A DNA stretch of 64,000 nucleotides from Lachnospiraceae bacterium. GTDB lineage: Bacteria; Bacillota; Clostridia; Lachnospirales; Lachnospiraceae. Positions 7,954-16,197 of this stretch are shown here, piece after piece. The notes under the pieces are model-generated. The model did not search any database. It was not told the DNA's origin and saw only the letters and a program-made list of their open reading frames with translations. Both the position numbers and the translations under genes were made by a program. Each line of letters opens with the position of its first letter. The stretch's first letter is position 1. The stretch lies in NCBI GenBank assembly GCA_910576125.1, contig CAJTHM010000025.1:17090-81089 (forward strand), written 5' to 3'.

Positions 7954-9747
7954 TTACGTCTGCCCCATCTGGGTCATGTACATCCGGGCATACTCTCCTC
8001 CCAGCGCCATCAGTTGCTGATGCGTTCCCTGCTCCGCTATCCGGCCGTCCCGAATCAGAAGAATCAAATCCGAATCCCTTATGGTGGACAGCCTATGGGC
8101 AATGAGAAAGGACGTCCTCCCCCGGGTGATGGCGAGCATCGCCTGACGGATATGCTGCTCCGTCACCGTGTCCACAGAGCTGGTGGCCTCGTCCAGTATC
8201 ATGATGGGTGCCTGTTCCAGCACGGCCCTTGCAATGGTCAAGAGCTGCCTCTCTCCCTGGCTCAGCTCCGCGCCGCCCTGGTGCAGGATGGTCTCATAGC
8301 CCTGCGGGAGCCTGCGGATGAAGCTGTCCGCCCCCGCCGCTTTTGCCGCGGACGCCACCTGCTCCATGGGCACATCGTCATGTCCGTAGGCGATATTCCC
8401 CCGAACGGATGTCCCGAAAAGCGCCGTATCCTGCAGCACCACGCCGAAAGCCTGACGCAGCTCTCCCAGCCGGTACTCCCGCAGGTCCGTGCCGTCCAAC
8501 AGTATGGCGCCCTCCTGCACGTCATAGAAGCGGGTGAGAAGATTAATCAGCGTGGTTTTTCCCGAACCGGTAGGCCCCACCACGGCCACTTTGGTTCCCG
8601 CGGGGATCTCCAGATTGATATTCCGCAGAATCGGCTTATCCGGCCGGTAACCGAAAGTCACATTCCGGAAGCTGACAGCGCCGCCCACTCCCACTGCGCT
8701 TCTGGCATCCGCCGCGTCCTCCGGCTCGCATTTCTCATCCAGAATCTCCAGGATGCGCTCTGCCCCTGCCACCGCCGTCTGGAAATTGTTATAGATATTG
8801 GCGATATCCACGAAAGGCCTGGCAAACTGCCTGGAATACAGCAAAAAGCTGGAAATCTCGCCCACTGTCAGCTTTCCCTCAAGGGCCATCACGCCGCTGA
8901 CGATGGCTATCAGCACATAAATCAGGTTATTTATCACATTCGTCATGGGCATGAGATAGCCGGAGGCAATCTGTGCCCTGGTAGCTACCTGGCAGAACGC
9001 GTCATTGTTCTCCACGAATTTCTCCACCATCTCCTGCTCCCGGGAAAAGGCTTTCACCATGCTGATGCCTGAGATGCTCTCCTCCACCTGGCCGTTGAGT
9101 TTCCCCAGAATGGCCTGCTGCTCTCTGAACAGCACTTTCGTCCGCTTTGTCACGGCCCTGGTCAGCAGGAAAATCAGGAGCACCGCAAGGAGCGCGATAC
9201 AGGTCAGCAGCGGACTCATGTATATCATGGCACAGAAAATACCTGTTATCGTAAAACCGTACATCATCAGCTGGGTCAGCGAATCCGATATGGTGGAGCT
9301 GATATTGTCCACATCATTGGTCAGGCGGCTCATCAGTTCGCCGTGCTGCCTGGTGTCGAAAAAGGACAGGGGCAGCTTTTCCATATGGGCAAAGAGGCTG
9401 GAGCGGATATGCAGGATCATCCGCTGTCCCACGCCCGCCATCAGGAACTGCTGCAGGAAACGAATCAGCCAGTCTCCCAGGTACAGAGCCGCCAGAATGG
9501 CCAGCAGATACAGGCCCGGATTTCCGTTGTCGATGCTGTTGACCGCCCTGCCGATCAGGTAAGGGGACAGAACGGCGGAGCCGGAGGCCAGTGCGGACAG
9601 GAGCAGAATCCAGCCCAGCCCTTTCCGATGGCCCTTTGTCAGATTCCACAGCCGCACCAGCGTGCCTTTCATGTCCTTGGGCTTCACGGCGGGGACCCCT
9701 CTCGCCCGGCCAAGCTGCGACGGCGGTGTCGCCATATTCTTATCCAT
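7954..9747 (-). CDS. Heterodimeric ABC exporter, catalytically consensus subunit
   Basis: A 597-residue fused membrane/ATPase half-transporter of the multidrug/lipid exporter type. Six helices lie in ~45-330. The ATPase domain carries Walker A GPTGSGKT, signature LSQGERQ (Gln in place of the first Gly), Walker B with catalytic Glu in MILDEATSSVD, and switch His in IAHRLST. GGAGGAGG lies upstream of ATG 9747. Its start overlaps the previous gene's end by 8 bases, so the two are translationally coupled and form one heterodimer. This subunit supplies the intact catalytic residues while its partner carries the degenerate ones, as in BmrCD/TM287-288-type exporters. The substrate is unknown. Confidence 0.85.
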   Translation of the reverse strand: MDKNMATPPSQLGRARGVPAVKPKDMKGTLVRLWNLTKGHRKGLGWILLLSALASGSAVLSPYLIGRAVNSIDNGNPGLYLLAILAALYLGDWLIRFLQQFLMAGVGQRMILHIRSSLFAHMEKLPLSFFDTRQHGELMSRLTNDVDNISSTISDSLTQLMMYGFTITGIFCAMIYMSPLLTCIALLAVLLIFLLTRAVTKRTKVLFREQQAILGKLNGQVEESISGISMVKAFSREQEMVEKFVENNDAFCQVATRAQIASGYLMPMTNVINNLIYVLIAIVSGVMALEGKLTVGEISSFLLYSRQFARPFVDIANIYNNFQTAVAGAERILEILDEKCEPEDAADARSAVGVGGAVSFRNVTFGYRPDKPILRNINLEIPAGTKVAVVGPTGSGKTTLINLLTRFYDVQEGAILLDGTDLREYRLGELRQAFGVVLQDTALFGTSVRGNIAYGHDDVPMEQVASAAKAAGADSFIRRLPQGYETILHQGGAELSQGERQLLTIARAVLEQAPIMILDEATSSVDTVTEQHIRQAMLAITRGRTSFLIAHRLSTIRDSDLILLIRDGRIAEQGTHQQLMALGGEYARMYMTQMGQT

Positions 9748-11866
9748 GGAAACTGCCTCCTCCCTTCCCGGGCACCTCCGGAGCCAAAGCCGATTCTGCT
9801 TTCTCCGGTGCCTTTTCCCTCATTTCTTCCCGCACTTCTCCCTGCGCTTCCTCCGAAGTTCTTCCCTGCGGTTTCCCTTGCGTCCTTTCCCGGAATTTAT
9901 TCTGCATTTTCTGTCGGGCTGCCTCCTGTCTCATTTTTTCTGTGAACGAATCCATTTCGGCTGCCTTTATGTCTCCCAGACCATTCCCTGCCGCTTCTTC
10001 TGTCTGGCTCTCGTTTCCAATCTGGGAGCGGTAGATAGCCTTATAAGGCTCGCAGCCAGCCATCAGCTCTTCGTGGGAGCCAAAGCCGCAGACTCCTCCG
10101 TCCTCCATGCAGAGGATATGGTCCGCTTTCATCACCGTGGAAATCCGCTGGCTCACCAATAGCACTGTCATTCCCGCGGACTCCCTGCGGATTCCCGCCA
10201 GCACCCGTGCCTCCGTGGTGGCGTCCAGGGCGCTGGTGCAGTCGTCCAGAATCAGTATCCGCGGCTTTTTCAGCAATGCCCTGGCAATGGACAGGCGCTG
10301 CTTCTGCCCGCCGGAAAGGTTCACGCCTCCCTGGCCCAGCTGCGTCTCGTAGCCTTCCGGCAGCTTTGACACAAATTCATCCGCACAGACCGTCTCCGCA
10401 GCTTTACGGATTTCCTCCAAACCGGCCTGTCTATCTCCCCATCGCAGATTCTCCTGAATCGTGCCCGTGAAAAGCAGCGCTTTCTGGGGCACCACGGCTA
10501 TCATTTCCCGCAGTTTTGACACGGGCATCCCAGTCACGTCACAGCCACCTACCAGCACCTGGCCCTCTGAGGCATCGTAAAACCGCGGAACCAGGTTCAC
10601 CAGCGTGGACTTTCCTGAGCCGGTGGGGCCGATGATGCCGATGGTCTCTCCTGCCTTGATGGAAAAGCTGCCCCCGTGCACTGCCGGGCGGGATGTGCCC
10701 GCATAGGCAAAGGATACCCGCCGGAACATGACGCTGTCTTTCCTTTCGTCCAAAGTTTCTTCTACTCTCCGATGCCCAAGCGTCCTGTCCAAATCCTCTG
10801 CTTCTTCTCCTTGTCCATGCATCCCGTCCAAGGCCTCTCCTGCCCCTCTCCGCCCAGGCATACTGTCCAGAAGCTCTCCCCGCTTCCCCTGCCCAGATAT
10901 CCCGCCCGGAATCTCTCCCGCCTCTTTCTGCGCAGGCACCTCGTCCAGAATCTCCCTCACCCTGGCGGAGGATGCCACCGCGCGGACGGCGGAATTCAGG
11001 ATATTGGACACCATCCCCAACGCGAACAGCACCTGAGTCATATAGTTGACACAGGCCATCAGACGCCCGATTTCCCCGCTCATCTCCCGCCCGGAAAGCC
11101 ACAGCAGCAGCACGATTCCCTCGTTGACCGTCAGATTGATCATAGGGCCGAATACAGCCATGACCCGCATGGAAGAAATGCCCGCTTCGGCCAGCTGTTC
11201 GGCGACATCCCCGAATTTCTCCTGCTCCTGGCGCTCTGCCCGGAACGCCTTTACCACCCGGATGGCGCTCAGGAATTCCCTGCTGGTGCGGTTCAGGCTG
11301 TCCAGCTTTCTCTGCATCCTGTCGAACCTGGGATATCCCATCTTCATATTGCCGTAGATCAGCAGACCGGCACAGACCAGAATCACCAGCATCAAAGGCA
11401 GCAGCCCGGGCATCTGGAAAATAATCAGCATCACTGCGCCGATACAGGTCACAGGGGCTTTCAGCATGATCCGCATGATGCCGTTGATGAAATTCTGTAT
11501 CTGGGTCACGTCATTGGTGATTCTGGTGATGATGGACGCGGGCTGAAGCCTGTCGATATTTTCATAGGACAGGGTCTGTACTTTCTCATAGATGGCAAGC
11601 CTGATTTCCTTGCCGATCAGCTGGGACGTCCTGCTGGCGTAGATATTGCGCACCACCGCGCCCACAGCCCCCATGGCGGTAATCCCCAGCATAATCAGGC
11701 CATACCGCAGGATAGCCCCCATCTCCTGCCCTTTCACCCCTCTGTCCACGATGTAGGACATGAACGTCGGCTGCAGCAAATCCGCAAAGGTCTCTATGGT
11801 GAGGAACACCACCGCTGTCAGGAACATGCCCATGTGTCTTTTGATATAATGCATCATCAGCTTCAT
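9740..11866 (-). CDS. Heterodimeric ABC exporter, degenerate-site subunit
   Basis: 708 residues; first gene of the exporter pair. ATG 11866 follows GGGGGGA at proper spacing. The membrane domain is ~1-305. The ATPase domain has Walker A GPTGSGKS (413-420) and LSGGQKQ (517-523), but Walker B reads ILILDDCTS (catalytic Glu replaced by Asp) and the switch His is Gln (LLVSQRIST). These substitutions mark the degenerate site of heterodimeric exporters. Two parts are unusual. A linker (~310-378) is built of about six 39-bp tandem units echoing REILDE. A hydrophilic Glu/Arg/Lys-rich C-terminal tail of ~85 residues follows the ATPase domain. Both are absent from typical ~580-residue relatives. Confidence 0.85.
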   Translation of the reverse strand: MKLMMHYIKRHMGMFLTAVVFLTIETFADLLQPTFMSYIVDRGVKGQEMGAILRYGLIMLGITAMGAVGAVVRNIYASRTSQLIGKEIRLAIYEKVQTLSYENIDRLQPASIITRITNDVTQIQNFINGIMRIMLKAPVTCIGAVMLIIFQMPGLLPLMLVILVCAGLLIYGNMKMGYPRFDRMQRKLDSLNRTSREFLSAIRVVKAFRAERQEQEKFGDVAEQLAEAGISSMRVMAVFGPMINLTVNEGIVLLLWLSGREMSGEIGRLMACVNYMTQVLFALGMVSNILNSAVRAVASSARVREILDEVPAQKEAGEIPGGISGQGKRGELLDSMPGRRGAGEALDGMHGQGEEAEDLDRTLGHRRVEETLDERKDSVMFRRVSFAYAGTSRPAVHGGSFSIKAGETIGIIGPTGSGKSTLVNLVPRFYDASEGQVLVGGCDVTGMPVSKLREMIAVVPQKALLFTGTIQENLRWGDRQAGLEEIRKAAETVCADEFVSKLPEGYETQLGQGGVNLSGGQKQRLSIARALLKKPRILILDDCTSALDATTEARVLAGIRRESAGMTVLLVSQRISTVMKADHILCMEDGGVCGFGSHEELMAGCEPYKAIYRSQIGNESQTEEAAGNGLGDIKAAEMDSFTEKMRQEAARQKMQNKFRERTQGKPQGRTSEEAQGEVREEMREKAPEKAESALAPEVPGKGGGSFHG
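10747..10980 (-). repeat. ~39-bp tandem repeat inside the exporter linker
   Basis: About six units of ~39 bp, each beginning with a variant of (C)GTCCAGAATCTC on the plus strand (10747 to about 10980). They encode diverged 13-residue units such as GRRGAGEALDGM and GQGEEAEDLDRT. The last unit is the ordinary VREILDE end of the membrane domain, so the array seems to have grown from it. The frame is preserved. Confidence 0.6.
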
Positions 11867-11922
11867 ATACCATCCCCCCATGCCATGCGAAAAAGAGAAC
11901 AAGCGCCTTTCCGTAAAGGTAA

Positions 11923-11955
11923 AAAAGGAGATAGCCGCATAAGGTATCTCCTTTT
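11923..11955 (-). terminator. Terminator/possible attenuator in the exporter leader
   Basis: An 11-bp stem, AAAAGGAGATA/TATCTCCTTTT, with an 11-base loop is followed on the minus strand by a run of T. It sits between the promoter at 11996-12025 and the exporter start at 11866. A second small hairpin (CCTTTCCGTAAAGG) follows at 11906-11919. The order promoter, terminator, gene suggests conditional termination. Confidence 0.55.
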
Positions 11956-11995
11956 CATCAGTTTCGCATTCTTTCAGTTGGTAATTACATTTCCT

Positions 11996-12025
11996 ATCTT
12001 ATCCATTCTATGCCGGAATTGTCAA
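11996..12025 (-). promoter_or_regulatory. Promoter of the heterodimeric exporter operon
   Basis: Minus strand: TTGACA (12020-12025), 18-base spacer, TAAGAT (11996-12001). The -35 box is a perfect consensus. It lies 130 bases ahead of the exporter's first gene and upstream of the leader hairpin. Confidence 0.6.
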
Positions 12026-12086
12026 TAGTATTTTTATGCTGCTTCGGTTTTTATTTTTTCTATGGCTTACCGCTTGATATCATAAT

Positions 12087-12544
12087 TCAGTGGGCATAGC
12101 GCACATGGCGGGTCAAATCGCCCAGGCCCGAATACTGGAGCATGTACCGAAGCACACCGCCGCATGCTGTCACCAGGAGAATCAGCCCTGTGGGCTCCAG
12201 GGACTTTGTCATAATTTTTTCCAGTTCTTCCATTTTATACCCATGCTTCAGGCCTAAGACCAGCATGGCGACAATGGTGGCAATCAGCAATGCCACGAAA
12301 GGCTCTCCCAGGAAACCGAACACTGGTGCCAGCCCGCTCAGCGCCGGAACCACCCCCGCTACGGAGTCCAGGATAATCAGCACCAGGGGGATTAGGATGA
12401 TGCCTACGATCGTCCAGAACTTGGGAAGCTTGGACTCGTCAAAGTCCGCCTGGTAAGCAATACTGCGAGCCCTACGATTGCCGCTATCACCAGTCTGGTA
12501 GGATTCAATGCCATTTCCTGCGTCATTTTCATGAGCTCCTTCAT
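12087..12544 (-). pseudogene. GntP-family permease remnant
   Basis: Two fragments in different frames. The 5' part (from ~12544) reads MALNPTRLVIAAIVGLAVLL, a membrane start. The 3' part (from about 12460 to 12087) reads KFWTIVGIILIPLVLIILDS followed by hydrophobic segments including MLVLGLKHGYKMEEL and GGVLRYMLQYSGLG, characteristic of GntP gluconate-type H+ symporters. Full-length members exceed 420 residues, so most of the protein is deleted and the two ends are joined out of frame. It lies beside a decayed FadR-type regulator, the usual partner in sugar-acid loci. Confidence 0.7.
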
Positions 12545-12618
12545 TGCAATTTCGTTTCTTTGTTTACTTTTGCATGCATGCTTTTGATTTCCGGATAACA
12601 TTTCCATTTTTTGCACAA

Positions 12619-12653
12619 AAAAGAGGGGCCTTTCGATATAGCGTCCCTCTTTT
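12619..12653 (-). terminator. Terminator after the FadR relic
   Basis: AAAAGAGGG and CCCTCTTTT arms with T runs on both sides, 20 bases beyond the FadR-type stop at 12673. Confidence 0.65.
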
Positions 12654-12672
12654 TTTGTCTATTATGCCTATT

Positions 12673-13270
12673 CTATTTTTCAGGTTGTCTGTGGGGCGTT
12701 TCAATCTCCCTCTCTTCCAATATCTTCAGGATGGCCTGACGGTTGTAGGTCAGATGCATCATCATGGCGCAGCGGGCTCCTACCAAGTCCCGCTTCAAGA
12801 TGGCATCCGTGACGGCACGGTGAGTCTCCAGCGTCTCTTCCAGCAGCAGGCGGTGGGTCACTTTCGCGAAAGTATGGACTGCTGTGTTGATCACCGGAAT
12901 CAGAGTCTCCACCACCTGGTTCTTGCTGCAGCGGACAATGCAGGTGTGGAATTCTATATCCTTGCTGATATGATTATGGCCGCCCAGGTAGAGCTGTTCG
13001 GTCTCATCGCACAGCCTTTTCAGCTGCCGCAGCTCCTTTTCGGTGGCGCTCTTGCAGGCCAGGGCGGCTATCTCCGGATCAATCATGAGACGCACCTCGA
13101 ACAAGTCCAGGGCAAGCTTATTCTTGTCCTGGATCCTGTCAAGCCCCAGAGGGTCTGTGTCTGTAGCGCTTGGTGTTGATGACATAGGTTCCCGCCCCTC
13201 TGCGCACTTCCAGGATGCCCCGGGACACCAGGCCCTTTACCGCCTCTCTTTCCTTTACCTCATCCAGCCG
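12673..13270 (-). pseudogene. FadR/GntR-family regulator remnant
   Basis: The 3' frame (12673-13185) encodes a nearly complete FCD ligand-binding domain, with conserved segments DLFEVRLMIDPEIAALA and H residues in DIEFHTCI and LETHRAVTDAI. Just upstream in a different frame is the second half of the winged helix, REAVKGLVSRGILEVRRGAG. The first half of the DNA-binding domain is missing, and it abuts the 3' end of the solute-binding lipoprotein gene. It is therefore 5'-truncated and frameshifted. The adjoining GntP relic suggests both came from one sugar-acid utilisation locus that has been lost. Confidence 0.7.
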
Positions 13271-13292
13271 TATTCCGCAATGGTGAAGCCTG

Positions 13293-15497
13293 TCATTTTC
13301 GCTCTTCCGCCATAAGCTCCATTCTGCTTCGGATAATGTCTGCCACCTCTTCCAGGCTTTTCTGACCCGCAAAGTAATATGCCGCTTCCTCCTGCACAAT
13401 CCGAAGACCTTCCATGTCCCCTCTCTTTATCATCCTGGCTCCCTCCACCATCTGCCTGAGACTGTCTGTGTCCTCCGGCCTGGGGGCGAAGACCTCTATT
13501 TCCTCCCCATTCATGTCATAGGTCAAAACAGGCGCTTCCTGCTGCCTGCCGTCCCTGTCGGTATACCATTGCTTCTCTTCCGCATCTTTCAGCTGCTGCT
13601 CAAACCTGTCCCTGTCTACGGAAAAAGCATAATTGGGGGTTATCTTCTCCTGCCATTCCCGGGTGAAGAAGCTTTCCACAAATTTCCAGGCGCCGTCTTT
13701 ATGGCGGCTCTGGGCGCTGACTGCGTAACAGTTGTCCGGATACAGCATCATGCCGTTTCCCGCCCCTCCCGGAAATCCCACGAAAGCCACGTCCTCTCCC
13801 CACTGGGATTTATAGTACATATAGGTCTCCGAATCCATCAAGACGAACTGCTCAAACAGGAGCTTCCCATCCCGCCTAAGGGAATCATCAGTGATATATA
13901 CTGCTTCTTCCGGCATATATTCCGCCAGCCGGATATACTTTTCCAGCAGACCGTCCTCCAGGACGGAAGTACCATCCTCCCCTCCGGCTCCAAACATGAC
14001 CGAAAGACAGTATTCCAGCATATGCCTCTTACTGGACATGGTATCCCGCAGTTCAGGCTCCTCCTCCAGGACGCGCAGCAGTTCGTCTGCCGTCCATGTC
14101 TGTCCCGCTGGTGCCCACTTTTCCTTTGTGATGAATCCTCCCAGCTGGAAATTCGTCGGGAGCATGTACACTTTCCCCTCCGTCTGCAGAGCCTGATAGA
14201 CAGAGGGCAGCAGATTCTGCGGGCTGACGACCTGGCTGCTCTCCAGGTACGGCGTCAAATCTTCCAGTATCCCCCGTTCACCCATGGTTCTGTCGTCCAT
14301 ATAACCGCCGTCCATCTGGAAGATGTCAGGCCCTGTCCCAGCTGTCAGCTCCGTATACAGGCGCATTGCCGCCGCAGACTCGTCTTCCGTGCCATAGTCC
14401 ACCATCCGAATCAGGAAATCCGGATTCGTCCGGTTGAACATGGCCACCGCCTGCCGGGTGGCAGCGCTGTCCGACACGTACCCAAGTCTCAGTTCCGTCC
14501 GTTTCGTTCCTGTATTCCCTCCGTTCCATTGGGCCTCATACAGGATATCGTCTTCCCTGAAGAGGAACCGGGGGGCTTGTGTATCTCCATACATCCCGAG
14601 CACGCTGTCCCCCTGGATTCCGATATCTGTCCAATCGAATATTTTTGTATGTTCTCCCGTTGAAAGGTCGCACAGGGACGCTTCCATGTTCGTATACATA
14701 TACAGGGTGTCTTCCCCGTTTCCTGTCCTGTTGAAGCGAGCGCCCTGGGAGATGTCTTTCAAAGTCCCAATCTTTCCGTTTTCCCGCCGGAACGTGCCAT
14801 GGACGGTCTGGAAGTTCTCTGCCTGTAAAGTCAGCGCGTACTTTCCCCCGGCATACAGCACGTCATAGCTTCTGGGTTCTTTCCAGTCTTCCCTCCGGAC
14901 AATCTCCCCCTCCTGGGAGATCAGGCGGTATCCGTATTTTGAGACCAGGAGGAAATCCCCTCCTGGTACTGCCCTTATGCCCCAATCCCATATGCTTCCT
15001 TCGCCGCTGCCCAGGCAGATGTCGTTCAGATCCGCCACTGTCCTCTCGCTGCCGTCTGCAGACACCTCCAGCAGCTTTGCCAAATCCTCTTCCTCTGCGG
15101 CTTCTGTCAGGATGAAACAGACATTTCCGTCTTCTCCCGCAATGAAGTCTATCGCGCTTCTCTCATTATAGTCAAAACTGCAGAATGGCTCCTCCGGGAA
15201 ATCTGACCCGGCTTTTGCATAATAGAACCTCTGCACATATGTAGTCTCCGATGATTCCGCGTCCGCTCCATCCTCGTCATCTGTTTCTGCAGCACCTGTT
15301 TCCACTATGATGCTGTCCCCGCAGCATCGGATGCCGGAAAAGGTTTCGTCCTCTTTCATCGGTATCTCTGCCATACTCATCACTGTCATTCCGCTGCCGC
15401 TCTGCTCCTGTGGGGCAGCATCCGTTGCCGCCCCGCAGGAGCAGAGAATTGCAGCACATAAAGCCAATAAACTAAATGCCTTTGCTCTCTTCATCAT
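13293..15497 (-). CDS. Extracellular solute-binding lipoprotein with N-terminal propeller-like region
   Basis: 734 residues. A lipoprotein signal peptide ends at LCSCG, with Cys ~21 lipidated. Residues ~40-340 are beta-rich and resemble a propeller. The last ~370 residues match ABC solute-binding proteins of family 1, with TRQAVAMFNRTNPDF, GTGPDIFQMDGG and DGAWKFVESFFTREWQ. Such proteins normally bind sugars or oligosaccharides for ABC importers, but no permease or ATPase genes are adjacent. It could serve a distant transporter or be a sensor. The start is ATG 15497 or the next codon, with AGGACAGGAC upstream. Confidence 0.75.
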   Translation of the reverse strand: MMKRAKAFSLLALCAAILCSCGAATDAAPQEQSGSGMTVMSMAEIPMKEDETFSGIRCCGDSIIVETGAAETDDEDGADAESSETTYVQRFYYAKAGSDFPEEPFCSFDYNERSAIDFIAGEDGNVCFILTEAAEEEDLAKLLEVSADGSERTVADLNDICLGSGEGSIWDWGIRAVPGGDFLLVSKYGYRLISQEGEIVRREDWKEPRSYDVLYAGGKYALTLQAENFQTVHGTFRRENGKIGTLKDISQGARFNRTGNGEDTLYMYTNMEASLCDLSTGEHTKIFDWTDIGIQGDSVLGMYGDTQAPRFLFREDDILYEAQWNGGNTGTKRTELRLGYVSDSAATRQAVAMFNRTNPDFLIRMVDYGTEDESAAAMRLYTELTAGTGPDIFQMDGGYMDDRTMGERGILEDLTPYLESSQVVSPQNLLPSVYQALQTEGKVYMLPTNFQLGGFITKEKWAPAGQTWTADELLRVLEEEPELRDTMSSKRHMLEYCLSVMFGAGGEDGTSVLEDGLLEKYIRLAEYMPEEAVYITDDSLRRDGKLLFEQFVLMDSETYMYYKSQWGEDVAFVGFPGGAGNGMMLYPDNCYAVSAQSRHKDGAWKFVESFFTREWQEKITPNYAFSVDRDRFEQQLKDAEEKQWYTDRDGRQQEAPVLTYDMNGEEIEVFAPRPEDTDSLRQMVEGARMIKRGDMEGLRIVQEEAAYYFAGQKSLEEVADIIRSRMELMAEERK

Positions 15498-15515
15498 GTC
15501 CTGTCCTGCTTATTA

Positions 15516-15986
15516 CTAATTAACCGAAATCAACTTGACGGTTCTGTTCATATTGCTCCATGTATTAACTGTACTCTTTCCAAGTCCCATAAAGACATCA
15601 ATCTTATAACCTTTAATACTCCCTCCTCCATCTTCAGCTACACGGTTTCCTATGCCGGATATGTTGACAGTGGCCCTCTTCCAATTCCCTCCGACCTTCG
15701 CTCTGGGAATGAACTCGGGATCCACCGCAATCGTCCGGCCTGCCGTTGCCTCAGTTCCTGTCGCCGTAGTAGGTTTGCTAATATACGAATAGCCGCTGCC
15801 ATTCCAATAGATGTACCTTCCTGAATCAGCTTTTCCTGTTCCATTCAATTTCACGGCGGCAAGGAAATCAGACCTAAATGTTGCGCCAGTGAGTCCAGAA
15901 GCAGACACCTTTGAAGCGCTGTAATCCTTTTCCAGCGCCACTATGTAAGCTGTACAATAAAAAGGATTCTGATAATTCGCAGACAC
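15516..15986 (-). CDS. 3D-domain protein, 5'-truncated (no signal peptide)
   Basis: 156 residues containing the 3D (three-Asp) double-psi beta-barrel: GRTIAVDPEFIPRA, VAEDGGG and GYKIDVFMG supply the acidic residues. 3D domains occur in secreted cell-wall lytic or remodelling proteins. Here the open frame begins near KGGGVRSNQIS after an in-frame TAG, with only a GTG at 15986 as a start and no signal peptide. Relatives carry a secretion signal before a similar SATPKVSA..YQNPFY segment, so the 5' end seems lost. It is nevertheless preceded by a BlaI-like operator (16079-16098), hinting that the intact gene belonged to the adjacent BlaI/BlaR1-type regulon. Confidence 0.65.
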   Translation of the reverse strand: MSANYQNPFYCTAYIVALEKDYSASKVSASGLTGATFRSDFLAAVKLNGTGKADSGRYIYWNGSGYSYISKPTTATGTEATAGRTIAVDPEFIPRAKVGGNWKRATVNISGIGNRVAEDGGGSIKGYKIDVFMGLGKSTVNTWSNMNRTVKLISVN

Positions 15987-16074
15987 TTTCGGCGTGGCGC
16001 TGATTTGATTTGACCGGACACCACCCCCTTTCTAAACCCACGACATCCCATAAAAGCTTTCCGCATAAAACACT

Positions 16075-16098
16075 ATTCTACGCTGTTTATAGTATTTT
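16075..16098 (-). promoter_or_regulatory. BlaI-type operator/promoter upstream of the 3D gene
   Basis: The plus-strand 20-mer at 16079-16098 (TACGCTGTTTATAG..) matches the 20-mer over the blaI-like promoter (18031-18050) at 18 of 20 positions. On the minus strand it is followed by TAGAAT at the -10 position, the same geometry as the blaI promoter. Confidence 0.55.
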
Positions 16099-16110
16099 TA
16101 TATAAAATAC

Positions 16111-16145
16111 AGGGCGGCAACCATACACTGCCGCATTACCGCCCT
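16111..16145 (-). terminator. Terminator after the BlaR1-like gene
   Basis: AGGGCGG (16111-16117) pairs with CCGCCCT (16139-16145), with an inner GCGGCA/TGCCGC pair, about 50 bases past the stop of the M56 peptidase gene. T-rich sequence follows on the minus strand. Confidence 0.55.
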
Positions 16146-16197
16146 ATACCTTATACCTCCGCCTTCTTCTATCTCTCAATAGATAAGATGTAAAGTC

